Source: Microbotryomycetes sp. JL201 (Eukaryota > Basidiomycota > Microbotryomycetes). Taken from it: a stretch of 64,000 nt of DNA. A program made the translations under genes and the position numbers. The first letter of the stretch is position 1; the number at the start of each line of letters is the position of its first letter. Shown in pieces: positions 11,700-24,616 of this stretch. The notes below the pieces were generated by a model that worked only from the letters and a program-made list of their open reading frames with translations, was not told the DNA's origin and ran no database searches. Where the stretch lies: NCBI GenBank assembly GCA_033819885.1, contig JAQYUZ010000021.1:62001-126000 (forward strand), in the 5' to 3' direction.

Positions 11700-12275
11700 T
11701 TGGTGTAGCGACCTTCTTAATACTCGTGTTCGCGTATACAAACGATAGCCGTGTCCTAGACCCCGCTGCTGAGCGCTTCTACGATGAGCGTTTAGGAGGA
11801 GCTTGGCGAACGGGCGATGCAATCAAGGACGCTCGTTGTCGACGTCGTACAAGGACAACAGAGTCTTCGGACGCGCTTTGCAGTTCCTGCAATGTCTTGA
11901 GCGAGCAGGCGCGACGATACGACTTCCTCGTCTCGTCGGTCTAACACGGTGATCACCGCGCTCACAAAGCAAGCGGAATTTTGCGCTTCAGTCGAGCAGA
12001 ATTGCTGCTGTGTCAGATGACGGCGTCGGATATGTCTTGCGTGAGCTGTCAAGGACCTGTTGCGAGCACAGCTTGCCGGCGCAGCGATCGTTGCAATTTT
12101 CAAAATAGTTGAAAACGCACTATCAAATTGAGGGGACTCTTGTCATCAAATACGGTCCTATCTTAGCTTGTCGGGGTTTGTTTAGAGGTGCATGTCACAT
12201 TCATAGTCCGCCACCGGTTGCAATCGATCGCCGGTGTGCGAGGACCGCGTTTGCCATCCAGCTAGACTCACAGCC
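11700..12275. other. divergent promoter region, CK2 beta / PEX19
   Basis: This stretch lies between the open 5' end of CK2 beta and the PEX19 start codon. On the minus strand it should hold the missing 5' part of CK2 beta, yet ATG triplets on that strand are almost absent until about 12139, and that one opens a seven-codon frame. A 103-codon minus-strand frame (11792-12103) begins with TTG and shows no recognisable protein. I see no RNA gene. Confidence 0.5.
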
Positions 12276-13751
12276 ATGACTTCGCCGCGGCCCGCATCAA
12301 CTGCTGAGGAAGAGTCAGTCCGATACATCCGAGCTTGAGGGTCCCACAGGCTACTGTCTTGGCGTACTGGACGGAATGACTGACACCCTCTTGCTCCGGT
12401 TCGCGATCAGCTTGGACGACTTGGACGATGTCCTCGACGAGTTCAACAACCCGTCATCGACCACTCCATCCGCTGCCAGATCAGCACCAAGCGCAGGCGC
12501 CCCGTCATCGTCGACGACGACAAACGCTCGAGCTGCTGCTGCTGCCGAATCGACCACAGGAGACGACGATTTTCCAGACCCAGATGACGACGCATTGGAC
12601 GCACCTGGACTGGATGATCAGCTCGTTCAAGAACTCACAAAGGGCATGCAGAGCTTGTTCTCTGGCTTGGGACGAGGCGACGGGGCATCGACCGGCGGGC
12701 CTGCAGGCGACGAAGACTTGGCTGGTTTGGCAAGTTTAGACAATGAGGAATGGCGCAAGTTGATGAACGAGTTCATCAAGGAAGAAGTTCAGGCTGGCAA
12801 AACGGGCGCAGGCGCCACTGGCGCAGACAAGGGCAGCGTAGCTGGTGGCAAGAATGACGACGACGGCAAGAGCGAGGAAGAGACCATGCTAGAGATGCTC
12901 AAAATCTTGCAAATGGGATCATCTCAGCAGAATCAGGGCTCAAAAGCGGCAACGAATGCGGCAGCCACTGCAGACAAGGGCAAGGCGAGAGCTACAAACG
13001 CAAACAAACCGGCACCATCTTTCTCAGACACAGTAGCCGCCACACTGTCAAAGATGAAAGAAACGTCTTCGACCGTCGACGCCGAAACCGAGGCAAAAAA
13101 CGCAGCCAGCAGCGACCCTCTGACGGCCTTGATGGCTCAAATGGCAGCCGGCGGTGACGATTTTGGAGGCGAAGAAGGGTTGCAAAGCATGTTGGACGAA
13201 ATGATGGGACAACTGATGAGCAGAGACGTCTTGTACGAGCCTCTGAAGGAACTCAGAGACAAGGTCGGCCGTTGTCAACGTGCTTGTAGACAACTAGGAT
13301 CCGCGTCGCTAACAATGTGTTCTATCTCGACAGTATCCCGAATACCTTCAGGACAACGAATCCAAGCTGCCAGCCGAAGACATCAAAAGGTACAAGCAAC
13401 AACAGGCGATCGTCAACGACATTATCGCAAAGTTTGAAGAGCGCGAACCGACAGACGCAGACGGCAAAGCTGAGCGACAAAACGAGATTACGGAACTGGT
13501 AGCAAAGGTGAGAAACATTCGGTCACGTCCCTGGAAAGGATCACGTCATGACTGGTGTTTTGGGACCTTTTAGATGAACGACTGTGGGGCGCCTCCTAAA
13601 GAGATCATGGGCGAAATGCCTGCAGGTTAGTCATTGATACGGCATTCTGGCTGCAAAAGCTAACGAATTTTCACGTCCGTGTTTGCTTCAAGACCTTGAG
13701 CTCGGACCTGATGGCATGCCCAAGATGCCTGGGGACTGTCCAGTTTCGTAG
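12276..13751 (+). CDS. PEX19: Peroxisomal membrane protein import receptor PEX19
   Basis: PEX19 is the cytosolic chaperone and import receptor for peroxisomal membrane proteins. Exons are 12276-12313, 12411-13263, 13334-13507, 13574-13625 and 13693-13751, giving 391 residues. The N-terminus runs MTSPRPASTAEEDLDDLDDV, the conserved acidic PEX3-binding start. A longer ORF from 12376 begins inside the first intron and is rejected. Later landmarks are LQSMLDEMMGQLMSRDVLYE, YPEYLQDNESKLPAEDIKRY and MNDCGAPPKEIMGEMP. The protein ends in CPVS, which fits a CaaX farnesylation box, as known for this family. The middle is Ala/Lys/Asp-rich. It is convergent with DDX41, with 88 nt between stop codons. 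Confidence 0.93.
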
Positions 13752-13839
13752 TATCGAAACATTGCATAGACACAGTAATCAAAAACCGATGAACAAGACC
13801 GCGTACACAAGTACAACAGTGGCTTTTCCTTCGTGCCCT

Positions 13840-16536
<2,697 letters not shown>

Positions 16537-16591
16537 GACTCGGACAACGATGTGGCCTGAGCGAGACCCGTTTTGTACCCTTCACCCTCTG

Positions 16592-17315
16592 ATGCTCAGG
16601 CCGCGGGTACACGCGCTGTCGGCTCAAGCTGTTCGAAGACAATCAGTGCTGCCAAACAGACGCGAGCACACGTCTGCCGGACGCCGCGGCTGGCTCAAAC
16701 TTCATATCAATCAACTGCGCGCGCGCTATCCACAAATAGACACGCCTTCGCTAGTCGCCTCTTTTCTCATCCTGCACGAACTGACGGCTGTGATACCATT
16801 GTTTGCCGGCTTCTGGACGCTCAAGACGCTGGGCGTAGGAGCTGCCGTTGTTGGTTGGATCGCCGCCGAGACGACATCCGAACACCAGCAACCTGGATGG
16901 ATCACAGTCAAAACAAGACAGTGGATTCAACAGGGACAGGAGCAAGCTGAAACCATCGGCAGGAGGTACGGCGTGTTCGGCTACGCGAAAGAGACTCCAG
17001 AACAACGGATAGAGCGCAAACAAAAGCAGGCAGACAGCAGTGCCACGCAAAGCTCTCTTCAGGTCGAGGACCGCTTCGACATTGGTGGAGACGTAGCCAA
17101 CCTCGTAGGCTCTTACGTCATCGTCAAAGTCAGTGCTGAGCCGCACTCAGGCTCGCGATACAGGACTGACCCCGGCTAAGCAGGCTCTGTTGCCTCTACG
17201 CGTGCTCGTGTCGCTCAGGATGGCGCCACCTATGGCGAACGGAATTGTAAATCGGTTTCGTCGCTTGCGGCAACTAGGCCAGCGGTACATGAGTAAAACG
17301 AAAGGATCCTCTTGA
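16592..17315 (+). CDS. FAM210/DUF1279-domain mitochondrial membrane protein
   Basis: Exons are 16592-17128 and 17184-17315, giving 222 residues. The start at 16592 is chosen because it yields a presequence-like MLRPRVHALSAQAVRRQS; upstream in-frame ATGs at 16535 and 16550 would overlap or crowd the divergent DDX41 start. The DUF1279 signature is visible as LVASFLILHELTAVIPLFAG with a following hydrophobic segment (VGAAVVGWIAA), and after the intron LLPLRVLVSLRMAPPMA. Human FAM210A/B proteins with this domain act at the inner mitochondrial membrane, and yeast Nat2 is thought to share it. Precise function is unknown. Confidence 0.8.
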
Positions 17316-17480
17316 GAGCAGTGTCTATTGAGTCTGCTATTGCACTCTCGAATGTGTTTACAAGAACGACGGTGTAGTAGATACAGAATATGTTGTACAA
17401 TGGGTCAAGGCCTGCCGAGAACCATCAAAAGTGAGCTCCGACGGGTATCGAGCCAAATCGGTGCCATTGTGAAACGAGAA

Positions 17481-19034
17481 TTATGGCCATGCGTCGTCAT
17501 CGTCAATTTCGTCTACGCCCTCTGCCGAGGAGGGTTCACTGACACTGGTGCTGCCAGTCATTCCAGAAGCTTGAAATTGGCTGCTGCCGCTTGACAAGTT
17601 TGGTCTGCCGTCTGCTGGGACGACTCGACCTGCCTTGGGCTCTGTATCGTCCGCCGAGTGGTCAGAACCACTCTCTTCTCCCTGTTCCGGTTCCTCTCGC
17701 TCTGCGCCTGCAAGTTCCTGATGCCTCTGCTGCACGTCCTTGCCTACTCTCCTCTTAGAGGCCGTCTGCATCTTGGTCTTCGGTCCATGCGGGTTGGAAT
17801 TCACGTGCTCATTGTGAGCAGCGACAGTGCCCCTTTTGTCACCAAGTTGAGCGACGAGGCTCGTCAACTTGTCGCGATAAAGTTTCGAGTGCCGTCGCAA
17901 GTTGCTGTTTGTCGTGAATTGACGGTGGCAGATCTCGCATATCAACGGAACTGTGATTCCCGGTCGCAAAATTGTGTCAGCGCACAGAAAAGTGAATTGT
18001 GCTATTGCGCGCCGCCTTACCCTTTGAGCCGGGCCTTGCTCGGTGCTTTGGTTCAATGTGTTAGGGAGCTCATCGTGGGGGATACGGCCGATGGCTACTC
18101 GGCTACTCACCTTAGCCTTGCGATCTCCACTCTTGCTAGCTTTCGACGCGGTCGGGAAAGGTTTCGGCGGCGGCAACGCACCCGCTTCCTCGTGATGAGT
18201 CGAACCAGAGATTCCTGTCGGACTGGTAGACGGAGCAGCAGAGGACGATAAAGTCGAGAAATTTGACAAGCCAGTCACCGCAGGCATGTGATTGAGCTCG
18301 AGTGCGTTCATGTTGATGCCCATCGCTGAAGACGAACTCCAGCTCGAAGAAGACGTGAGCGTGGGGCTGGACCCACGGCGGTGTCGCGTGGCCTGTCGCA
18401 ATATGTCTTGCTGAGTTGGCTGCATACTCAGCTTTGAAAATCGAGGTGAAAAGCTGTCAGGAGTGGGCGGCAACTCGACGAGCCTTGTCGGAGCAGAGGA
18501 CGACAATGTGACCGCTGGATACGACCTAGTCTCCTGTGCATATACAGCCGGCTGGTGTATCGACCACGACTGTACAGACGTTGAGCGTATTCTGTGAGAA
18601 CCTGATACATCCGGGAGCCTACTCAGCGGGTCGAGCGGAAGCGTTGGGTGTGCATGTGGCGACAGAGAGTGGACGCTATGTGTCGCAGAGAGGGGCGAGA
18701 GCGAGCTGGGACGGTGACGGAGCAGCAAATCTCCTGGCCAGCAAGTCGTCTGGTATTGTAAGGCTGGTTGTTCCAGCTGAGGTGACGCCCAAGTCGGCTG
18801 GACAACCGATTCGATTCTGTGGCCAAGATTGTTTCTGATGTCTACGTTCGGCGGCAGAAGCAATTCATGGCCGTCAAAGATGTCTTGTCTTGCATCATCA
18901 GAGCTGCTTGCGTGCGCATGTACCGCTGTCGAGGCGAACGCGGTTGGGTCGTGGCTCGGGACGGCTGCGAAGAGGTCTGCCCCCGCGCTCGGCTCCGGGG
19001 GCGAGTTCGAATCAGGTGCGAGTGACGCTTGCAT
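17481..19034 (-). CDS. Single C2H2-like zinc-finger protein, putative transcription factor
   Basis: A continuous 517-codon frame runs from ATG 19034 to the stop at 17481. A spliced model with exons 19034-18111, 18045-18021 and 17950-17481 (472 residues) is equally in frame, because its 65- and 70-nt introns together remove 135 nt. I prefer it because both introns have good GT-AG ends (gtgagt, gtaagg, cacag). The first 300 residues are Ser/Pro-rich and disordered. The only finger is CEICHRQFTTNSNLRRHSKLY, where the expected last histidine is tyrosine. A basic segment follows, then an acidic tail ending DEIDDDDAWP. The finger resembles the second finger of fungal C2H2 regulators. I do not recognise a named orthologue. 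Confidence 0.65.
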   Translation of the reverse strand: MQASLAPDSNSPPEPSAGADLFAAVPSHDPTAFASTAVHAHASSSDDARQDIFDGHELLLPPNVDIRNNLGHRIESVVQPTWASPQLEQPALQYQTTCWPGDLLLRHRPSSLSPLSATHSVHSLSPHAHPTLPLDPLSRLPDVSGSHRIRSTSVQSWSIHQPAVYAQETRSYPAVTLSSSAPTRLVELPPTPDSFSPRFSKLSMQPTQQDILRQATRHRRGSSPTLTSSSSWSSSSAMGINMNALELNHMPAVTGLSNFSTLSSSAAPSTSPTGISGSTHHEEAGALPPPKPFPTASKASKSGDRKAKVSSRVAIGRIPHDELPNTLNQSTEQGPAQRVRRRAIAQFTFLCADTILRPGITVPLICEICHRQFTTNSNLRRHSKLYRDKLTSLVAQLGDKRGTVAAHNEHVNSNPHGPKTKMQTASKRRVGKDVQQRHQELAGAEREEPEQGEESGSDHSADDTEPKAGRVVPADGRPNLSSGSSQFQASGMTGSTSVSEPSSAEGVDEIDDDDAWP

Positions 19035-20693
19035 GTCACAGCATCATGTGCAAAGCCTCTCGAGCAAAAAGACGGGCAGGATTGTAAAGCACGAAACCAT
19101 AGACTCTTTGCTGGCCCGCATCATTGCAAAAAGGTCCTCGCACGCAGCTCCATTTGTACCTCATGTCGCCCCGAGTTTTGTATAAGGCGCTTTCGTTGAT
19201 GTGGGGGAGCAAGCAGGCGCAGCCAGGCGTTGTTGGAAACTGTATATCGATTTCAATTGCACGTGCCTGATCGCCAATTAGCCGAGCTGCGAGAGTGAGA
19301 CAACATGGCGACTAGCTGCCCGCTCGCACCCTTCTGGACGGAACAAGCTGCGCTTCTGGGCCTGTGCTCACGCGCTCGTGTTCGCCCAGACACGCGTAAA
19401 TTGCACCACCGATATCGCACAGCTATTCAGGGCGCAATTACGTTTGAAGCAGAGCCCGAAACGGCTGACATCATCTGCAAGCCAAAAGCAGCTACAACTG
19501 GCCTGCACTTGAACAGACATTCGCGTCCACCGCTGCACTGCCTTGACCGAAAAACAGATCGACGTGTATGACGTGCGTGGCTATTCGTCTTTGCTGGCCA
19601 CCGTTGCCTCTAGCGCGCTCGAGACTGAGACTGAGCACATGTACAGCGCCTCTTGCCTTCGTCCATGCAATCAGAGTCTGCCGCAGGCCAAAGTCAGCCT
19701 GTCGGTTGCAGGCAATTAAGTGTCATGACGCGGTCACGTGGAAAGCTCCTCTCGACAAACGACGCATGCGTACATTCGATCAAATCTTTTTGCCTTCGTC
19801 TCGAGCCAGGCTGTATACATGATGAAAAGTCAGCCCAGATGGCGGGGACTTTCGCGCCAGGGCGTCAGGACGGCGCAGGATGTCGCCACGTGCCTCGCAT
19901 CGCTTCGCTGTCCGTTTCTCATCGGTAAAGCCGCCTGATTAGGCCATCCGTTGACCACTGCAGAGGACATGCAAAGTTTACGATTACGCACAAATACTTG
20001 ACCTAGCACGTACGGACACGTGAGGGTCAAAGGCTGGAGCAAGGGCTTGATCGCTTGGTCAACCGCTCCAGGCGTGAATCGTCCGAGATCCCTAGTCAAA
20101 CTCCTACGTGATCTGCCTGCAGCCCGCGTAGGATTCTGTGAGGGGCAACACCGAATCACAATGTATTTGTCGACCTCATGTGCTGCGCAGGCCGAATCGA
20201 TCCTCGTGCGAGACTGATTAAGCTTGACGACGTTCGCACATATTTCATGTTTGCCTTGAACAATGTTGAGGCTGTTGGTGATGGGAAAAGAGGGACGCCG
20301 CGCCGAAGCGTGCGTGACCAACAATGGCACGCGCAGGACTCGCTCAGGAGTTAATCGAAATAATGTTTCCAGGGCGCGGGAGCGGGTTGAAATACTCACT
20401 ATATTTCGTCATGAACGACATTCAAAGAACTTTACGGCACGTCACCTCTACCAAGTCTCATGCATGACCAATGATGAGGTCACGCATAGCAAATGCGGGT
20501 CGGGAGCCGACAGCGCCTCAGGGCAGAGAGGCGCAGTACAAGACGCGCTCAGACCATATGTGCGGTCAGGTATCATATACGACTTGCTCAACTTAATAAT
20601 GCTAACGAAGAGAATCACCCACCATTCGTGTATTGTGCACGACAATTCTTCCGCAAGCCGTGCGGACCTTGTGCTGCCGGCGCATTCGACATC
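19035..20693. other. largest gene-poor gap in the window
   Basis: This 1.66-kb stretch separates the divergent zinc-finger and oxygenase genes. It holds CACGTG boxes at 19260, 19735, 19887 and 20017. A plus-strand frame from ATG 19305 (88 codons), with a second frame opening around 19530-19710 (reading IDVYDVRGYSSLLATV), could be exons of an unrecognised small gene, but neither matches a family I know. A 154-codon plus-strand frame at 20263-20727 and a 189-codon minus-strand frame at 19830-20399 look like chance openings. I see no tRNA or other structured RNA. Confidence 0.45.
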
Positions 20694-22155
20694 ATGCTCC
20701 CCGTCATCGACTTGGACGCATTCCTGACAGGTGACGATGCTATTAAGCAAACCCAAGGCGAACTAGTGAGCTGCTGTCCCTGAAACGCGTGGACGCGACA
20801 GCGCTTCAACGCGTCATCAGGCTGCGGAACTCGAATGCAGGATATGCTGAGCAGTCCAAGACAATCTGAGAGAGAAGCTGACTGCACTCGACCTCCAGAC
20901 AGCGCAAGCCTTGATCCGATATGGCGCCTTGATCGTCAAAGACTCCCGCGTATCTGAACAAGCCAATGAGCATTTCCTGGACGTGTTGGAGGATTACTTT
21001 GACCAAGAGGAGTATTTGTTGGAGCAAGACTTGCGACCTCAATGGGGCTGGCAGACGGGCGTTACGCTCGAGTCGACAGAGAAACCAAAGTGTCACTCTT
21101 CGGACGCTTGCAAGGCCGTCATCGCTTCGCTCGAGCCAGAAGAACGTCCAATTGCATCAGAAGCAGGTCAAGCTGATCCGAAATGCCGCTTCTTTTACCG
21201 GATGGGAGTTGCGCCACCCGAGACGGATTTCAAGAGCTTGTCTATGGAAAACGTTATTCCGGAGAGGTTCACAGAGACGTGGCAGCAAGACATGGAAGCC
21301 TGGGGAAATCAGATGAAGACGTCGGTCGAGGTGCGTGATTGTCGATGCGGCGAAGGAGCAGCCGAACGCCGACAAAGACTTGACACTCTAGACTGTCGCT
21401 CAAGCTCTGGCCGTAGGGCTTGGCCTGAACGAGTTGACCTTGCTTCAAGCTGCAGAGTACGGCAGTCACCTGCTAGCACCCACTAGTACCGACTTGCGCA
21501 AGTACGGTCGCGAAGGCGAAAGTGAGCACGCCAGCCATTCACGTGGGATAGCGGATGAGCTCACCTTGCCCTGTATGCGCAGTCTTTGCCGGTTTCCACA
21601 CAGATTTGAATGCCCTGACAATTCATGGTCGATCGCGATATCCGGTCCGTTATCGAGGCTCAGCATCGTCCGCAACGCCTGACGTGAAAGTTTGATTAGG
21701 GTCTACATATCTGGGCACGAAATACTGGCAAGAAAATTGCAGTCAAAGTTCCTCCAGGTCATTTGCTGGTACAAGCGGGCATGCAACTCGAGCACCTGAC
21801 GGCGGGCTTGATCAAAGCGGGCTACCACGAGGTTGTTTGCACGAGGCAGACTCTCGAAGCAATCGAACGAAGGCAAGCTGATCTCAAAACGAAAGACAGA
21901 CCGAGCATTCGAATCTCGTCGACCTTTTTTTGGCATTTCTCCAGCGATTACGTGTTGAGGCCACAGGCTTTCGTGGCGTCAATTCAAGGATCTCGAGTCG
22001 TCCGCGAGGAGCAGGAACGCATCATGAAAGATCTGGAGTCATCCAAGGGTGCACAAAGACCCGCGATGGCTGTGCCAAAGGATGAGTATGAAGAAGACTT
22101 CAAAGTGGGAGAGCTGGTACAACGCGAACTGAGGCACATAGCGCTCATGACTTGA
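20694..22155 (+). CDS. 2-oxoglutarate/Fe(II) oxygenase superfamily protein (IPNS-like), conserved fungal type
   Basis: A non-heme iron oxygenase. Exons are 20694-20765, 20899-21330, 21392-21521, 21583-21644 and 21700-22155, giving 383 residues. The start MLPVIDLDAFL is the usual beginning of this fungal family. Conserved segments are RYGALIVKDSRVSEQANEHF, GVTLESTEKPKC, PKCRFFYRMG, HLLAPTSTDLRKYG, FHTDLNALTIHGRSRYPGL and LEHLTAGLIKAGYHEVV. The iron ligands are most likely the H and D of FHTDLN and the H of LEHLT; the 2OG-binding arginine is probably in IRISSTFFWH. The substrate is unknown. It could be annotated as clavaminate- or isopenicillin-synthase-like, but nothing nearby suggests an antibiotic pathway. 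Confidence 0.85.
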
Positions 22156-22420
22156 CGACATGATGATTGCTTGGGCGAGTTCTCTGCTAGTAGTATTGCC
22201 GATCCAACCATGCCGCACGCGATGAATCATTCGATAGAATCGTGGCGGTATGAATCAAGCTGAGCCCGGGACACGGCGAGAGAGAAAGCTGCTGTTGTCC
22301 AAGACACCACATGTTAGTGCGAGATGAGCCAGCAATAGAATTACGCTCCATAAGACCAATCAAACAAGATGTCTAAGCAAGTCTGCCTAGCCAAACCCAG
22401 AGATCCAGCTCTCGATCTGG

Positions 22421-24257
22421 TCACCAAAACAAATTGGCATCAATATTGCCAAAGGCGCGTTTATGCACCTTCTTCGCAGGCGCCGACTTTTTCAGCCCGA
22501 TCGCTTTGACCATGGCAGCGTTGACGTCGCTCGTGAAACCTTCGGATGAGAATACCATCCTGAAACAATGCATTAGTTCATGCTGTGACTACCTTTTTGC
22601 GTCACTCACAAGCCACCGAGGCCTTTCTTCTTGGCCCACTCCTGCCCGACAAACAGCATCAGAACCGGTTCAAATGTGACACGCTATTTTCGGACTCACC
22701 GCCTTCTTCTTGATGGAATCGGCATCATCATACGAAATGAGCACCTTTGTCTTCGAATTGAACAAGAACGGCGTCCTCGTACAGTCGTCCCAGTATCTCT
22801 TCCAATTTCCCAGACCCTTCTTTGGATCAGTCTTGCTGAGAACGCCTTGCTTGATCAAGTTGGCGTATTGCCAGTGACCAGTGTAGATCATGCCGTTAGA
22901 GGCACGGGTTGTGAGATTGTGCGAGCGTTTTGACAAGCCGCATGCGTCAGAAGCAATGCGCATCGTTGCTGGCGTGCCGACATCGTTGATGTCGCCCTTG
23001 GGAGTGTCTGGACTTTTGGCTTGATACAACTGAGTTTTGTGTCCATTGACTGTCTTGGTCTTCAGGCTCGAGCTGGTCGTTCTGAATGAGATTGCGTATG
23101 ATGGAACGCCGAGCAAAATTTTGGAAGCGGGGATGCCTGCTTTCATCCAGTAGTTAACTCCAGTTTCGACCGAGCTCGAGCTGGCACATTGGTAAAGCGG
23201 AGCCAAGGGGCCTGCAGAACATCAACAAGTACGCCACGACGGCAAGTCCGTTAGCGCTGGTCACCACCGAATAAACCTGCTTTTATCGCCTCCTTTCTCA
23301 CTCACCCGTACCGTCAGACCAGGGTCCTGACACGTCATACGCCATCAAGTTGAGAAAATCCAAGTATTTGCCAAATTCTGACGCGTCTTTGACGCGCTGA
23401 CCATTGCTACCCAAGAATCCACGCATGTTGACTGCTGCTGCGATGATCTTGTCCTTGCCAAATACGCGTCGGATCTCTTTCAACAATTTGGTGAAGTTTG
23501 CAGCGTCCTTCGGCGACACTTGATTGCAACCTGATCCATCATATGCGTTAGCAGAAAGGCGCAGCGGGCTCTGAGCAAGACCCGCGGCTGAATGGAATAC
23601 TCACCTTCGCCTTGCTCTCCAGGGTACTCCCAATCCAGATCAGCGCCGGCGAAACCATACTTGTCGCTGAAAGCTTTCAAAGCGGAAGCAAAAGCTTTTC
23701 GTTTGGCATCCGTAGATGCATGGCTCGAAAAGTATTTCGAACCAGACCATCCACCGACGGTAAAGACTGGTTTGACGCCGTCTAGTCCAGGAATGATGTC
23801 AGCTGGAAACGAGGTCGACCATGGCTTCTCGAGGCGCCACTCACTGGCTTTCGCCGTCTTGACAAAATTTTTGATTTCACTGACTGGCTGATTTGGAGCA
23901 ACTTCGATGCCTGTTGCTGTCGTGAGCGTCGTCTGTGATCGGCGGGGCGTCAGTCAACCTGCGAGTAAATTTGGCCTTCACAAGAGTTTGACGCGCGTCG
24001 CGACGCGACGAGGTCATTCGTGACCGAGACGCACAAAATAAAATGCCACGTTCATAGACTGCCATGGCACTTGTTTGACTGTTTGAGGGGAGTAGGCGGG
24101 ATAGTATTGCGCTCTGCATGTGGCGAGGCACGCAGCGCCGACATCAGCTTCGGAAGAGCGCACGAGCCGCAGAGATAGAGCGCTAGACTGACATTGTTGC
24201 TCCAGCGGCAGCAGACGCTGCAGCAGACAGCAATGTGAACAACACCGTTGGTAACAT
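22421..24257 (-). CDS. Secreted GH18 chitinase
   Basis: A glycoside hydrolase family 18 enzyme expected to cleave chitin in the wall or medium. Exons are 24257-24193, 24113-24035, 23932-23845, 23781-23605, 23530-23306, 23211-22700, 22641-22610 and 22559-22421, giving 438 residues. The start at 24257 gives a clean signal peptide (MLPTVLFTLLSAAASAAAGA). The barrel shows IAQYYPAYSP, FTVGGWSGSKYF, the catalytic segment FAGADLDWEYPG, NLMAYDVSGPWSDG and GVPSYAISF. The general acid Glu and two preceding Asp of DxxDxDxE are present, but the first Asp of the motif is Ala. A Lys-rich C-terminal tail follows the barrel, and I see no chitin-binding module. It is divergent from ATG15. Confidence 0.9.
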
Positions 24258-24616
24258 GCTGTCTGACTTCGGCGCAACGTAGAAAGAACAAAGGGAAACG
24301 AATGATCGACGCCGAACGGTAACACGGGAGGCCCATGCGGTGCACACGTGCACGGATCGCATTTTGGCCACGGCATGTGGCAGCTTATTCTCATGAAACA
24401 GTATCCATGCTTCATTCAGTTTCACCCACGTCTTCGTTCAAGCACGCTTATTTTTCGAACGAAGCGAATACGAATGTCAAAAACTGCTGTCGCGGTATGT
24501 CGAGCCCTGGATGGCAATGTGTTCATCATATTCCCATCTTGAATAGTCATTGGCGTTATCTCTTCCACAAAACACTCGGCGACCGCTAGCTCGTTTCTCC
24601 AGCCGCTCACAACAAG
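24258..24616. other. divergent promoter region, chitinase / ATG15
   Basis: A 359-nt region between two start codons. It has a near-palindromic gtgcacacgtgcac around 24340 containing CACGTG at 24345. A minus-strand frame continues upstream of the chitinase start but adds nothing like a signal peptide, so it is 5' leader. No RNA gene seen. Confidence 0.55.

Noticed and set aside
19830-20399. 189-codon minus-strand frame in the large gap
   Set aside because: It starts with GTG, has no recognisable segment and overlaps the weak plus-strand candidates; it looks like chance.
20263-20727. 154-codon plus-strand frame before the oxygenase
   Set aside because: It overlaps the true oxygenase start in another frame and has no protein-like motifs.
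20694-24257. Secondary-metabolite cluster suggested by an IPNS-like oxygenase next to a chitinase
   Set aside because: No synthase, P450 or transporter accompanies them; both look like independent conserved fungal genes.
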